Shown here in pieces: positions 1 through 5,023 of a stretch of DNA of 5,198 bases. Below the pieces are notes generated by a model, which saw only the letters and a list, made by a program, of their open reading frames with translations, did not search any database and was not told the origin of the DNA. Location of the stretch: assembly GCA_020054055.1 (NCBI GenBank), contig JAGVLZ010000250.1, positions 1 through 5,198 of the forward strand, given 5' to 3'. The DNA comes from Phycisphaerales bacterium. GTDB taxonomy: Bacteria > Planctomycetota > Phycisphaerae > Phycisphaerales > UBA1924. The position numbers and the translations under genes are program-made. The first letter of the stretch is position 1. Each line of letters opens with the position of its first letter.

Positions 1-309
1 ATCTGCCACACCGACGTGCACCGCGGGCAGCTCGGGGCGCGCTGTGAGACCTGCCACACCGACCAGACCTTCGCGCTGACCACCTATACGCATAAGAACC
101 CGGCGCAACGGACCTTCTTGCCGGTCACCGTTCCGCCGGGTCACTACCTTGCGATGGGCGATAACCGCGATCAATCGGCGGACTCACGGTATTTCGGCTT
201 TGTGCCGCGTGAGTCGATCGTCGGCCGATCGAGCCGGGTCGTGATCTCGCTCGACTATTCGCGGTGGTACCTGCCGCGGTGGTCGCGGACGGGGCGATCG
301 TTGGACTGA
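1..309 (+). CDS. lepB: 3' part of a cytochrome c-like / type I signal peptidase chimeric reading frame
   Basis: The frame is open from base 1 and stops at TGA 307-309, giving 102 visible residues; the start lies outside the window. Residues 1-33 look like a multihaem c-type cytochrome: a CH that could end a CxxCH motif cut by the edge, then a complete CETCH haem site at 15-19, then a TYTHKN stretch. From about residue 36 the frame is a typical signal peptidase I (family S26) C-terminus, with VTVPPGHY leading into box E, GDNRD at 53-57 and DSR at 61-63, then GFVP, IVGR and a PRW-containing tail. Signal peptidase I removes signal peptides at the outer face of the inner membrane. Its catalytic Ser and Lys boxes would lie upstream and are not visible. 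Their absence from residues 1-35 means a haem segment sits where the variable region between boxes D and E would be, or the join is artefactual. The signal peptidase end is certain; the intactness of the gene is not. Confidence 0.75.
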   Translation: MCHTDVHRGQLGARCETCHTDQTFALTTYTHKNPAQRTFLPVTVPPGHYLAMGDNRDQSADSRYFGFVPRESIVGRSSRVVISLDYSRWYLPRWSRTGRSLD

Positions 310-354
310 CGCAAAGACCCCTTGCTTGCGCGCGGGGCTCGTTCGGGCGGAAAC

Positions 355-375
355 GCGGTTTTTTAATGAAACCGC
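355..375. terminator. Hairpin, possible transcription terminator
   Basis: GCGGTTT at 355-361 and AAACCGC at 369-375 form a perfect 7-bp inverted repeat with a 7-base loop. It lies 45 bases after the signal peptidase stop codon, in the convergent region where read-through from either side would need to stop. Neither strand has a U-rich tract directly after the stem; the T run is in the 5' arm and loop. It is therefore not a classical intrinsic terminator, and the terminator role is inferred from position. Confidence 0.3.
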
Positions 376-686
376 CTCCGGGGATCGTGCGAAGAGTGTT
401 CCGGAGTTTGGAAGTCCGGCACGCTCGGTCTCATGCATAGGGTGAGTTTGGCATGGAGCGGAGAGAGAACGCCGCCCCGATGCACGGATTCGACACGTCC
501 CGGCAAGGCATCGCCCATGAGTGCGTCTCGGTCGCGCGAGGACGAGGTGTGTGCAACCCCTCGCGGTGTCTCACGGCCGAGCCGCCTCCGCCTTGACGGA
601 TACCTGAGTCCTTCCTTCTGTGGTGGAGCGCGCTTCGGGTCACGCGGCACGGACCTGGGGCGCGCTCTGCTTTTTGGGGATCGCAT

Positions 687-721
687 CCAACGCTCGGGAC
701 GAGTCTTCGAGTCGCGTGGTC
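687..721 (-). repeat. 35-bp gene-end repeat, copy A
   Basis: This matches 2854-2888 at 33 of 35 positions, in the same orientation; the differences are at 707 and 714. It directly abuts the stop codon of the dockerin gene (722-724). Read on the minus strand it contains the direct repeat GACTCG-AA-GACTCG and an imperfect stem (CGCGAC with GTCCCG, one mismatch). The position at a gene end suggests a 3' processing, termination or REP-like element, but its function is not known to me. Confidence 0.7.
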
Positions 722-1552
722 TCACGGGCACGGCACGCCGAAGTTCGCGAGCACATTGGTGACGTCGGCAAAGTTGACCACGCTGTTGCGGTCGGCGTCG
801 CCCGGCCCCGTGCCGGGCGAATAGTCCATGCCGAAGTTCGCCAGGACATTGGTGATGTCCGCGAAGTTGACCTCGCCGTTCCCGTCGGCATCGCCGGGGC
901 AGAATGGCGGCGGCGGGGTGGCCAGCGAGAACGTGAAGTCCCACGAGGCGCCCGCGAAGAGGCCGCCGAAGCCGTCGTTCGCGTTCGTGAAGGCGCTGAT
1001 GTTCGCGTTGAACTGGTATGTCCCCGGCTGGATCATCCCGGTCTCATTCTCGAAAAACGGCATCCCGATCGAATCGAAGTAGAAGACCGGCGCGCTCCGC
1101 GCGGGGGCGACCTGATACAGCGAGACCGACCCGCCCGCGTGCGTCCCCGCGACGGAACCGGAGATGGTCCACGGAGTCGCCTCGGTGATCGTGAACCGAA
1201 CCGTGAGCGTCGAAAGCCCCGATGCGACCCCCTTCGAGAGCGACCCGCCCTGATAGTCCACGTCGCTGCCGACGCTTGCGTTGCTCACGATCGTGGTCGG
1301 CGTGAAAGAAGTGCTCTGGCCCGCATCGCCCTGCGCGTACGAGTCGCCCAGCGGGACGTACGCGACGAACGAGCCGGTCAACCCGCCGTAGAACCCGGAG
1401 AAGGGCCCGCCGGAGGACTGGCTGTCGCCGCCGGTCCCGTCGTAGAGGTCGGCGGACGCGTAGACCTCGGCGTCGATGGCCGCGCTCTCAAACTGCGCGA
1501 GCGCGGAAGACGAAAAGGCCAGCGCGGCCACGATCGCTTTCACGATCTGCAT
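722..1552 (-). CDS. Secreted protein with C-terminal planctomycete-type (GC-type) dockerin repeat
   Basis: The product is 276 residues. I chose the ATG at 1552 because GGAG (1560-1563) stands 7 bases upstream and the protein then begins with a clean signal peptide: Lys5, a hydrophobic stretch 6-13, and likely cleavage after ALA at 17-19. The frame can be extended upstream to 1603, but that would bury the signal. Residues 20-205 are Gly/Ser/Thr-rich and beta-like, with no family I recognise; this part is probably the folded exported domain. A proline run (PPPP) links to residues 218-276, which hold two dockerin-like calcium loops: D221, D223, N225, D232, and D252, D254, N256, D263. Each is followed by TNVLANFG. 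Cys218 and Cys275 bracket the module. Families with this tail are exported and presumed to be anchored or assembled through it. The second loop has Arg in place of the usual Gly after the second Asp. The function of the main domain is unknown. Confidence 0.88.
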   Translation of the reverse strand: MQIVKAIVAALAFSSSALAQFESAAIDAEVYASADLYDGTGGDSQSSGGPFSGFYGGLTGSFVAYVPLGDSYAQGDAGQSTSFTPTTIVSNASVGSDVDYQGGSLSKGVASGLSTLTVRFTITEATPWTISGSVAGTHAGGSVSLYQVAPARSAPVFYFDSIGMPFFENETGMIQPGTYQFNANISAFTNANDGFGGLFAGASWDFTFSLATPPPPFCPGDADGNGEVNFADITNVLANFGMDYSPGTGPGDADRNSVVNFADVTNVLANFGVPCP

Positions 1553-1685
1553 GGTGCCGCTCCAGTGCCGCGCGACCTGAGGCATCGCCCGGGCATCTTC
1601 CAACCTACAACACGAATCGTGCCGCGGCCAGAGAATCGGCGGGGTTTTATCCGGGAATACGGGAGTTCGACGAGCCGCCCGCCCC

Positions 1686-2816
1686 TCAGTGCCCGAACAG
1701 GTTCCTCGGTGCGAACATCCCCGAGGCCTCGAAGTGCGCCAGCGCCTCCGGCACGCTCTTGAAAATCTTCGTGGCGGTCTCGGTGATAAAGGGGGATGGG
1801 TGCTTCTTGGGCTTCCAGACGACGTAGACCTCTTTCGTGTGCTCGAAGGCGTGCTGGAGTTCTCGCTCGACGCCGCTGGAGAGGCCGGGGTTCCCGCCGG
1901 GGAGTTCGGGGATCAGGCTGACGATCATGTCGGACTGATCGATGAGCTTGAAGTCCCGCATGTAGATCTGGCCGTCGATGTCCCCCGCGATGTCGAGCAC
2001 CTCGCGGACGCGGACGCGGATGGGCTCGGCCTTGGCATCCTTTGACCCGCCGAAGGAGTGCGGCGCGACCTCCAGGTATTTGTCCACGTTCCCCTCGCGC
2101 GACGCCGCCAGCGCCCGCTCGAGCAGCAACTTCTCATCGACATCGCCCGGATCGAACGTCACAAAGTGCTTGGCCAGTTCCGCGCGGAACTCGTCGATTT
2201 CCTTCAACACATCGGGCATGTCCACCACATGGCTCATGGGGAAGGAGGGGTAGACCTTCTTCATCGCGGGTCGGCAGGCGAGGCGGAACATCGTCGAGGT
2301 TGTGGGCAGGTGCCGGCCGCGCGAGAGGATGTAGAAGGGCTTGTGCAGCGCCTGCGACATCAGTTCCGTCGCGAGGATCTCTTCTTCGCGCCAGACCATG
2401 CAGTCCTTCAGCGTCGCGTCGATGTCGTGGTCGCGATGGAGTTTGTGATGGACCACCTCGATGTTGTCCACGAGGCAGATGAAGAGGTCCGGGGCCAGCA
2501 TGTGCATCTGGTCGAAGTCGAAGGCGGAGAAGAGGCCGTGGCGCCAGCGGAAGGTGGCGTGCGTGTTCACGATCACATGCTTCTGATCGCGCGACTGCGA
2601 GATGACATCCTTGAACGCCGCGCGCCGGAGTGACGACAGGCGCGACCACGGCAGGTCGAGGATCCGCCCCTGCGTGATGTCCCGCGCCTCGGCGTACATC
2701 ATGTCGCCGATGTTGAAGAGCGTGACCGGCTCCCCCTGCCCCCCCGCGAAATCCACGGCGGCCTGCAGGTACTGCTTCTTGTCCATCCCGATCTGACCGG
2801 TGACGACGGCTCTCAT
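1686..2816 (-). CDS. AdkA-like P-loop domain fused to a nucleoside deoxyribosyltransferase-like domain
   Basis: The product is 376 residues with two parts. Residues 1-165 resemble archaeal-type adenylate kinase (AdkA): an N-terminal strand into GQIGMDKK (7-14) at the Walker A position, FNIGDMMYAEA (34-44), then VIVNTH (81-86) followed by a PDLF-type strand. Two key positions are altered relative to GxxGxGK(S/T) and VIVDTH: Gly to Asp at 12 and Asp to Asn at 84. Phosphoryl transfer may therefore be weak or lost. Residues 186-352 resemble the nucleoside 2-deoxyribosyltransferase fold: KKVYPSFPMSHV (186-197), FVTFDP (218-223), YMRDFKLIDQSD (285-296), and SSGVEREL (313-320), whose Glu319 is in the place of the family's catalytic Glu. 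This fold cleaves or transfers the N-glycosidic bond of nucleosides or nucleotides. The combination suggests nucleotide binding or modification; the substrate is unknown. The gene has no Shine-Dalgarno sequence and a -10-like box six bases before the ATG. It lies alone between the cupin and the dockerin gene. Confidence 0.72.
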   Translation of the reverse strand: MRAVVTGQIGMDKKQYLQAAVDFAGGQGEPVTLFNIGDMMYAEARDITQGRILDLPWSRLSSLRRAAFKDVISQSRDQKHVIVNTHATFRWRHGLFSAFDFDQMHMLAPDLFICLVDNIEVVHHKLHRDHDIDATLKDCMVWREEEILATELMSQALHKPFYILSRGRHLPTTSTMFRLACRPAMKKVYPSFPMSHVVDMPDVLKEIDEFRAELAKHFVTFDPGDVDEKLLLERALAASREGNVDKYLEVAPHSFGGSKDAKAEPIRVRVREVLDIAGDIDGQIYMRDFKLIDQSDMIVSLIPELPGGNPGLSSGVERELQHAFEHTKEVYVVWKPKKHPSPFITETATKIFKSVPEALAHFEASGMFAPRNLFGH

Positions 2817-2822
2817 GGGGAG

Positions 2823-2828
2823 AGTATA
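2823..2828 (-). promoter_or_regulatory. -10 box of a probable leaderless promoter for the kinase/deoxyribosyltransferase gene
   Basis: On the minus strand TATACT (5 of 6 to TATAAT) is followed by six bases (CTCCCC) and then the ATG. Transcription would thus start at or next to the A of the start codon. No purine-rich ribosome binding site is present. The -35 region falls in a G/C run and shows no consensus match. Confidence 0.5.
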
Positions 2829-2853
2829 TGGGCATGAATAAACCGCGCCCCCC

Positions 2854-2888
2854 CCAACGCTCGGGACGAGTCTGCGAGTCCCGTGGTC
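2854..2888 (-). repeat. 35-bp gene-end repeat, copy B
   Basis: This is the second copy of the element at 687-721 (33 of 35 identical). It begins 8 bases after the TAG stop of the cupin gene. On the minus strand it forms CGGGAC/GTCCCG, a 6-bp stem with a 10-base loop, perfect here but with one mismatch in copy A. A 10-bp palindrome TCGCGCGCGA (2887-2896) lies between it and the stop codon, and a run of G (minus strand) follows. No U tract follows the stem. Confidence 0.7.
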
Positions 2889-2896
2889 GCGCGCGA

Positions 2897-3244
2897 CTAC
2901 CTCCGATCAATCCCCGTCCCCGCGCTCGGCGGCGCGAACACATCCAGCACCGTCGTCTCCTCCGGCGCGTACGCGCCGTGCGGCAAGTTGCCGGGCAGGT
3001 GCAGCACCTCCCCCGCGTTCACCATCACCTTCCGCCGCTCATCGCCAAGCGTGAACTCCAGCCGCCCGGACATGACGCAGGTGAACTGCTCGTTCTCGTG
3101 CGAGTGAATCGGCACATCGCACCCCTGGTGAAGCGTGACGTGCGAGATCATCACTTTTTCGCCGACGACGCGGCGGCGTTCGAGGAGCGCCATCGGTGAG
3201 TCGGCGGTCACGTCGATCCAGCGTTGAGGAGTGGGCGTCGCCAT
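2897..3244 (-). CDS. Small single-domain cupin protein
   Basis: The product is 115 residues, the usual size for a one-domain cupin. Cupin motif 1 runs from Gly41 through His47 and His49 with E52/Q53 to Gly60. Motif 2 runs from Gly78 through Pro84 to His89, in LPGNLPHGA. His47, His49, E52 or Q53 and His89 are the expected metal ligands of the beta-barrel. Such proteins may be metal-dependent enzymes, sugar-binding proteins or sensors, and sequence alone does not decide the substrate. The motif order (PIHSHENEQF, then CVMSGRLEFTL) is that of the general stand-alone cupin_2 type. The frame is open far upstream (to 4030), but only the ATG at 3244 gives a normal cupin N-terminus. That ATG has promoter-like boxes directly upstream and no Shine-Dalgarno site. 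The gene follows the SRPBCC gene by 71 bases and is probably transcribed separately as well. Confidence 0.87.
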   Translation of the reverse strand: MATPTPQRWIDVTADSPMALLERRRVVGEKVMISHVTLHQGCDVPIHSHENEQFTCVMSGRLEFTLGDERRKVMVNAGEVLHLPGNLPHGAYAPEETTVLDVFAPPSAGTGIDRR

Positions 3245-3250
3245 GCGGCC

Positions 3251-3279
3251 ATTGTGCCGCGCTGGACTCAGGGGGACAA
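3251..3279 (-). promoter_or_regulatory. Probable leaderless promoter of the cupin gene
   Basis: On the minus strand TTGTCC (3274-3279, 4 of 6 to TTGACA) is followed by a 17-base spacer and CACAAT (3251-3256, 4 of 6 to TATAAT), then six bases, then the ATG at 3244. The spacing to the ATG is identical to that at the two other genes here that lack Shine-Dalgarno sites. Box scores are modest; the repeated geometry is the main support. Confidence 0.45.
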
Positions 3280-3315
3280 CTTCCGCGGCCTCTCGCCCCG
3301 GCCGGGTTGCGGGGA

Positions 3316-4236
3316 TCACTTCACTTTGGCGGAGCGTTCGACCGCGGCGGTCCATTGCTTTTCCATCGTGGCGAACCGGGCCGCATCGAGGCCGTAGGTC
3401 GAGAGGGTGATCGCGAGAACATCCCCCTCTCCGTCTTTGCAGGGGTCGGTCTGGACGGCGAGGGTGGAGTGATTGAGCGATTCGATCATCGCCTCGAAAT
3501 ACACGCCGGGGATGACCCGCCGCACGGTGCCGGAGATTTCTTCGCCGTTGGTGAGCCTGGCGCGGAAGCGATCGCCGGGCTTGGCGTTCAAGAGAGAGGA
3601 GTCCTCGAAGAGGCCCTCTTTCGAGAAGAGTTTCCTGAGCGCGGCGTGCTTGTCGCCGTTCTCGATCTTTTTGGAGAGGTAGACGGCATGGCGCGGCGTG
3701 CCCCGGTGCCTGGCGAGGTAGTTGTCGAGGGCGAACATCATGTGCCCCCAGCCGCGGGTGACGCCGTCGTACATGCCGTCCCATTGAGGGCCGGTGCCGA
3801 AGCCGAAGTGGACGAGGCGGAGCACGGTCGTGCCGTCGTCCTGCGCGTGGAGGAAGTAGTCGACGCCGAAGAGGTCGGGCTCGGGCGCGTCGGCCGGGCC
3901 CCACAGGACGCGGAGGTGCTTGTTGGGTTCCCAGATCGTGATGGGGGAATCGAACTGGTACTCGTTCCGCCACGAGCAGAACATCGACCCGCCGACGCCG
4001 GGCTTCACGCGTGCATCGAGCGGGAACCACCGTGTGAGTTCGTCGGCGTCGGTGAGCGCCTTCCAGACGGCGTCAACGGGGGCTTGCAGGTGCTTGACGA
4101 TCTCGGCGGCGCGCTTGGGTTGGTCGGCGTGGCTCATGGGGATACTCTCCGGTGAGTTCGGGGTGGGGGAGCCGGCGAGCAACGTGCCCGCCGAGATGAG
4201 TGCGAGAACGAGGGCGGCGGATCGGGTGCGGTTCAT
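3316..4236 (-). CDS. AHSA1-type SRPBCC protein with N-terminal export-like signal
   Basis: From the ATG at 4236 the product is 306 residues. Residues 42-175 form an AHSA1/SRPBCC (START-like, hydrophobic-cavity) domain: EIVKHLQAPVDAVWKALTD (45-63), the RWFP motif at 69-72, GSMFCSW at 83-89, and WEP at 102-104. Residues 195-303 look like a second, smaller lobe seen in long members of the family. The ligand is unknown. The first 22 residues resemble a signal peptide: Arg3, Arg5, then a hydrophobic core and LLAG with no lipobox Cys. This is unusual because AHSA1 proteins are normally cytoplasmic. The 4236 start has a perfect AAGGAGG 7 bases upstream and overlaps the regulator stop by ATGA, so it is clearly used. 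A second ATG at 4137 (Met34, MSHADQPK) is where most relatives would begin, and it has GGAG 9 bases upstream; it would give a 273-residue cytoplasmic form. ArsR plus AHSA1 pairs are a recurrent operon type. Confidence 0.88.
   Translation of the reverse strand: MNRTRSAALVLALISAGTLLAGSPTPNSPESIPMSHADQPKRAAEIVKHLQAPVDAVWKALTDADELTRWFPLDARVKPGVGGSMFCSWRNEYQFDSPITIWEPNKHLRVLWGPADAPEPDLFGVDYFLHAQDDGTTVLRLVHFGFGTGPQWDGMYDGVTRGWGHMMFALDNYLARHRGTPRHAVYLSKKIENGDKHAALRKLFSKEGLFEDSSLLNAKPGDRFRARLTNGEEISGTVRRVIPGVYFEAMIESLNHSTLAVQTDPCKDGEGDVLAITLSTYGLDAARFATMEKQWTAAVERSAKVK
4147..4150 (-). promoter_or_regulatory. Internal Shine-Dalgarno site for an alternative SRPBCC start
   Basis: GGAG on the minus strand stands 9 bases before the in-frame ATG at 4137, within codons 29-30 of the long SRPBCC reading frame. 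It would start translation after the signal-like segment, exactly where ordinary cytoplasmic AHSA1 proteins begin. GGAG could occur here by chance as Glu-coding sequence. Confidence 0.4.
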
Positions 4237-4907
4237 TCGTAGGCCTCCTTCAGTGCATCGTGATTGTTTCCGGCCGGCGTGGCCGCGGCTGCTTCGGCAC
4301 GCGCCTCGCCCTCCGACTTGGTGACGGCGGGGTGAGCGCCGAGAAAAAAACGGAAGAACCGCCCGTCTTCCGCGCGCTCGTCGTGGTGCTTGGCGCTCAG
4401 CGCGGCGATGTGGTTGGTCAGTTCCTCGCTGAACGCGTGCAAGGCTTGCTGGTCCTTGAAGCGGATGTCAACGCTCATGGAGAAGGTCGGCAGCGGCTGG
4501 CGCACCGAGTCGGCACGCTGCCGGAGTACCGAGAGTTCGCGGATGGCCCGGGCCGCGAGCGCCACGAGGTACGCCCAACTGAAGCGGTCCTTTATGGAAG
4601 CCGGGTCGGGGCTCAGTGTGCCGAATACTTCGGGGCTCACGACATAGTGGGAAGCGGTGGCCTGCACCAGCCTCTCGACGCATCCGCGACGCTGCTTCGT
4701 GCCCACTTCGCGCACCAGCCCCAGCCGTTGCATCTCGCGGAGGTGGTAGTTGACCTTCTGGCGCGGCAGGTCCACTTCCTTGGCGAGCGCGGTCGCCGAT
4801 CCCGGCGCGGAAAGGAGGCCGAGGAGGCGTCGGCGGAAAGGGTCCAGACAGGCCGCGGCGGCGGCTGGGTCCGAGAGGAGGTCGAGTTGACGAAGGACAG
4901 CCGACAT
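4233..4907 (-). CDS. ArsR-type winged helix-turn-helix transcriptional regulator
   Basis: The product is 224 residues. The N-terminal part (about 17-92) is a winged HTH: CLDPFRRRLLGLLS (20-33) as the first helix, then ALAKEVDLPRQKVNYHLREM (40-59) covering the recognition helix, then LGLVREV and the basic wing KQRRG (71-75). The YHL(R/K)xM(x)xLG(L) signature is typical of ArsR/HTH_20 regulators. Residues 95-195 form a C-terminal domain ending in FFRFFLGAHP (184-193), which may sense a ligand or mediate dimerisation; I recognise no Cys-rich metal site. The last residues are Ala/Glu-rich, and their DNA carries the ribosome binding site of the next gene. The TGA overlaps the SRPBCC ATG, so the two are translationally coupled, and the regulator probably controls the pair. 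The ATG at 4907 lies six bases after a TATAGT box with no Shine-Dalgarno site, so the mRNA is probably leaderless. Confidence 0.88.
   Translation of the reverse strand: MSAVLRQLDLLSDPAAAAACLDPFRRRLLGLLSAPGSATALAKEVDLPRQKVNYHLREMQRLGLVREVGTKQRRGCVERLVQATASHYVVSPEVFGTLSPDPASIKDRFSWAYLVALAARAIRELSVLRQRADSVRQPLPTFSMSVDIRFKDQQALHAFSEELTNHIAALSAKHHDERAEDGRFFRFFLGAHPAVTKSEGEARAEAAAATPAGNNHDALKEAYE
4244..4250 (-). promoter_or_regulatory. Shine-Dalgarno site of the SRPBCC gene inside the regulator
   Basis: AAGGAGG on the minus strand, a full anti-SD complement, is 7 bases before the ATG at 4236. It lies within the codons for Leu-Lys-Glu-Ala near the end of the regulator. It fixes the long, signal-bearing start and supports translational coupling through the ATGA overlap. 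Confidence 0.85.
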
Positions 4908-4913
4908 GAATCA

Positions 4914-4941
4914 ACTATATATCGAATAATTGATTTGTCAA
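4914..4941 (-). promoter_or_regulatory. Sigma70-like promoter of the regulator-SRPBCC operon
   Basis: On the minus strand a perfect TTGACA (4936-4941), a 16-base spacer and TATAGT (4914-4919, 5 of 6) are followed by six bases and the ATG at 4907. The predicted transcription start falls at the start codon. This is the best promoter match in the window and lies in a strikingly AT-rich stretch. Confidence 0.75.
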
Positions 4942-4948
4942 GACAAAT
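4933..4948. promoter_or_regulatory. Palindromic operator over the -35 box, candidate ArsR-type binding site
   Basis: ATTTGTC and GACAAAT form a perfect 7-bp inverted repeat around a 2-base centre. The palindrome covers the whole -35 hexamer, so a bound dimer would block RNA polymerase. ArsR-family proteins bind short palindromes in their own promoters as dimers, so autorepression is the natural reading. A second, wider inverted repeat (AATCAA at 4909-4914 and TTGATT at 4930-4935) flanks the -10 region and could be another half-site pair. Confidence 0.55.
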
Positions 4949-4969
4949 TTCATAGTCTATAGAAAATAA

Positions 4970-5000
4970 TCGTAAACGCCTATGAGCAATGATTTTACGA
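4970..5000. repeat. AT-rich inverted repeat between dxr and the regulator promoter
   Basis: TCGTAAA (4970-4976) and TTTACGA (4994-5000) form a 7-bp inverted repeat separated by 17 bases. On the minus strand it follows the dxr stop codon (5024) and is trailed by TTATTTTC, so it could be a weak terminator for dxr. Equally it could be a protein-binding site upstream of the regulator promoter. The stem is AT-rich and the loop long, so neither role is strong. Confidence 0.3.
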
Positions 5001-5023
5001 ATCTCAATTCATAAAGTCTTTGT

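Larger units (their letters stand above)
310..721. other. Intergenic stretch with no supported gene
   Basis: This lies between the converging ends of the + strand signal peptidase frame and the minus-strand dockerin gene. Open frames cross it on both strands (for example + 433-762), but their products are rich in Arg, Ser and Pro with no recognisable motif, and none has a convincing ribosome binding site. I saw no tRNA, SRP, tmRNA or RNase P core. It holds a small hairpin near its left end and one copy of an intergenic repeat at its right end, both listed separately. A decayed gene or an unrecognised non-coding RNA cannot be excluded. Confidence 0.5.

Noticed and set aside
400..460. GGAAGTCCGG-like string reminiscent of the RNase P RNA core
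   Set aside because: The short match lacks the surrounding conserved regions, and no second conserved RNase P block follows; treated as chance.
433..762. 109-residue + strand frame in the otherwise empty region
   Set aside because: There is no ribosome binding site and no recognisable motif, its composition is Ser/Arg-rich, and it runs into the end of the dockerin gene on the other strand.
1553..1603. Upstream start for the dockerin protein (17 extra residues)
   Set aside because: The extension would precede the signal peptide with a polar segment. The ATG at 1552 has GGAG at 7 bases and gives a canonical signal sequence.
620..1762. 380-residue open frame on the + strand opposite the dockerin gene
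   Set aside because: Composition is Arg/Ala/Gly/Pro-rich with no motif. It arises from the GC-rich codon pattern of the opposite strand, where the dockerin gene has clear domains.
2058..2633. 191-residue + strand frame and a 269-residue minus-strand frame (2134-2943) over the kinase-like gene
   Set aside because: Both are frame shadows of the kinase/deoxyribosyltransferase gene, and their translations are Arg- or Val/Glu-rich without motifs. The second also reads through the intergenic repeat.
3296..3314. CCCCG/CGGGG hairpin after the SRPBCC stop as a terminator
   Set aside because: Only 5 bp with a 9-base loop, no U tract, and GC-rich self-complementarity of this length is common in this sequence.
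3245..4030. Long N-terminal extension of the cupin frame
   Set aside because: The extension is an Arg/Pro-rich shadow of the SRPBCC gene in another frame; a normal single-domain cupin starts at 3244.
3196..4155. 319-residue open frame on the + strand opposite the SRPBCC gene
   Set aside because: It is low-complexity (Gly/Val/Glu/Arg) and fully antisense to a well-supported SRPBCC protein with a perfect ribosome binding site.
4200..4955. 251-residue open frame on the + strand opposite the regulator
   Set aside because: It runs antisense to the winged-helix regulator and ends in its promoter; it shows no domain and no ribosome binding site.
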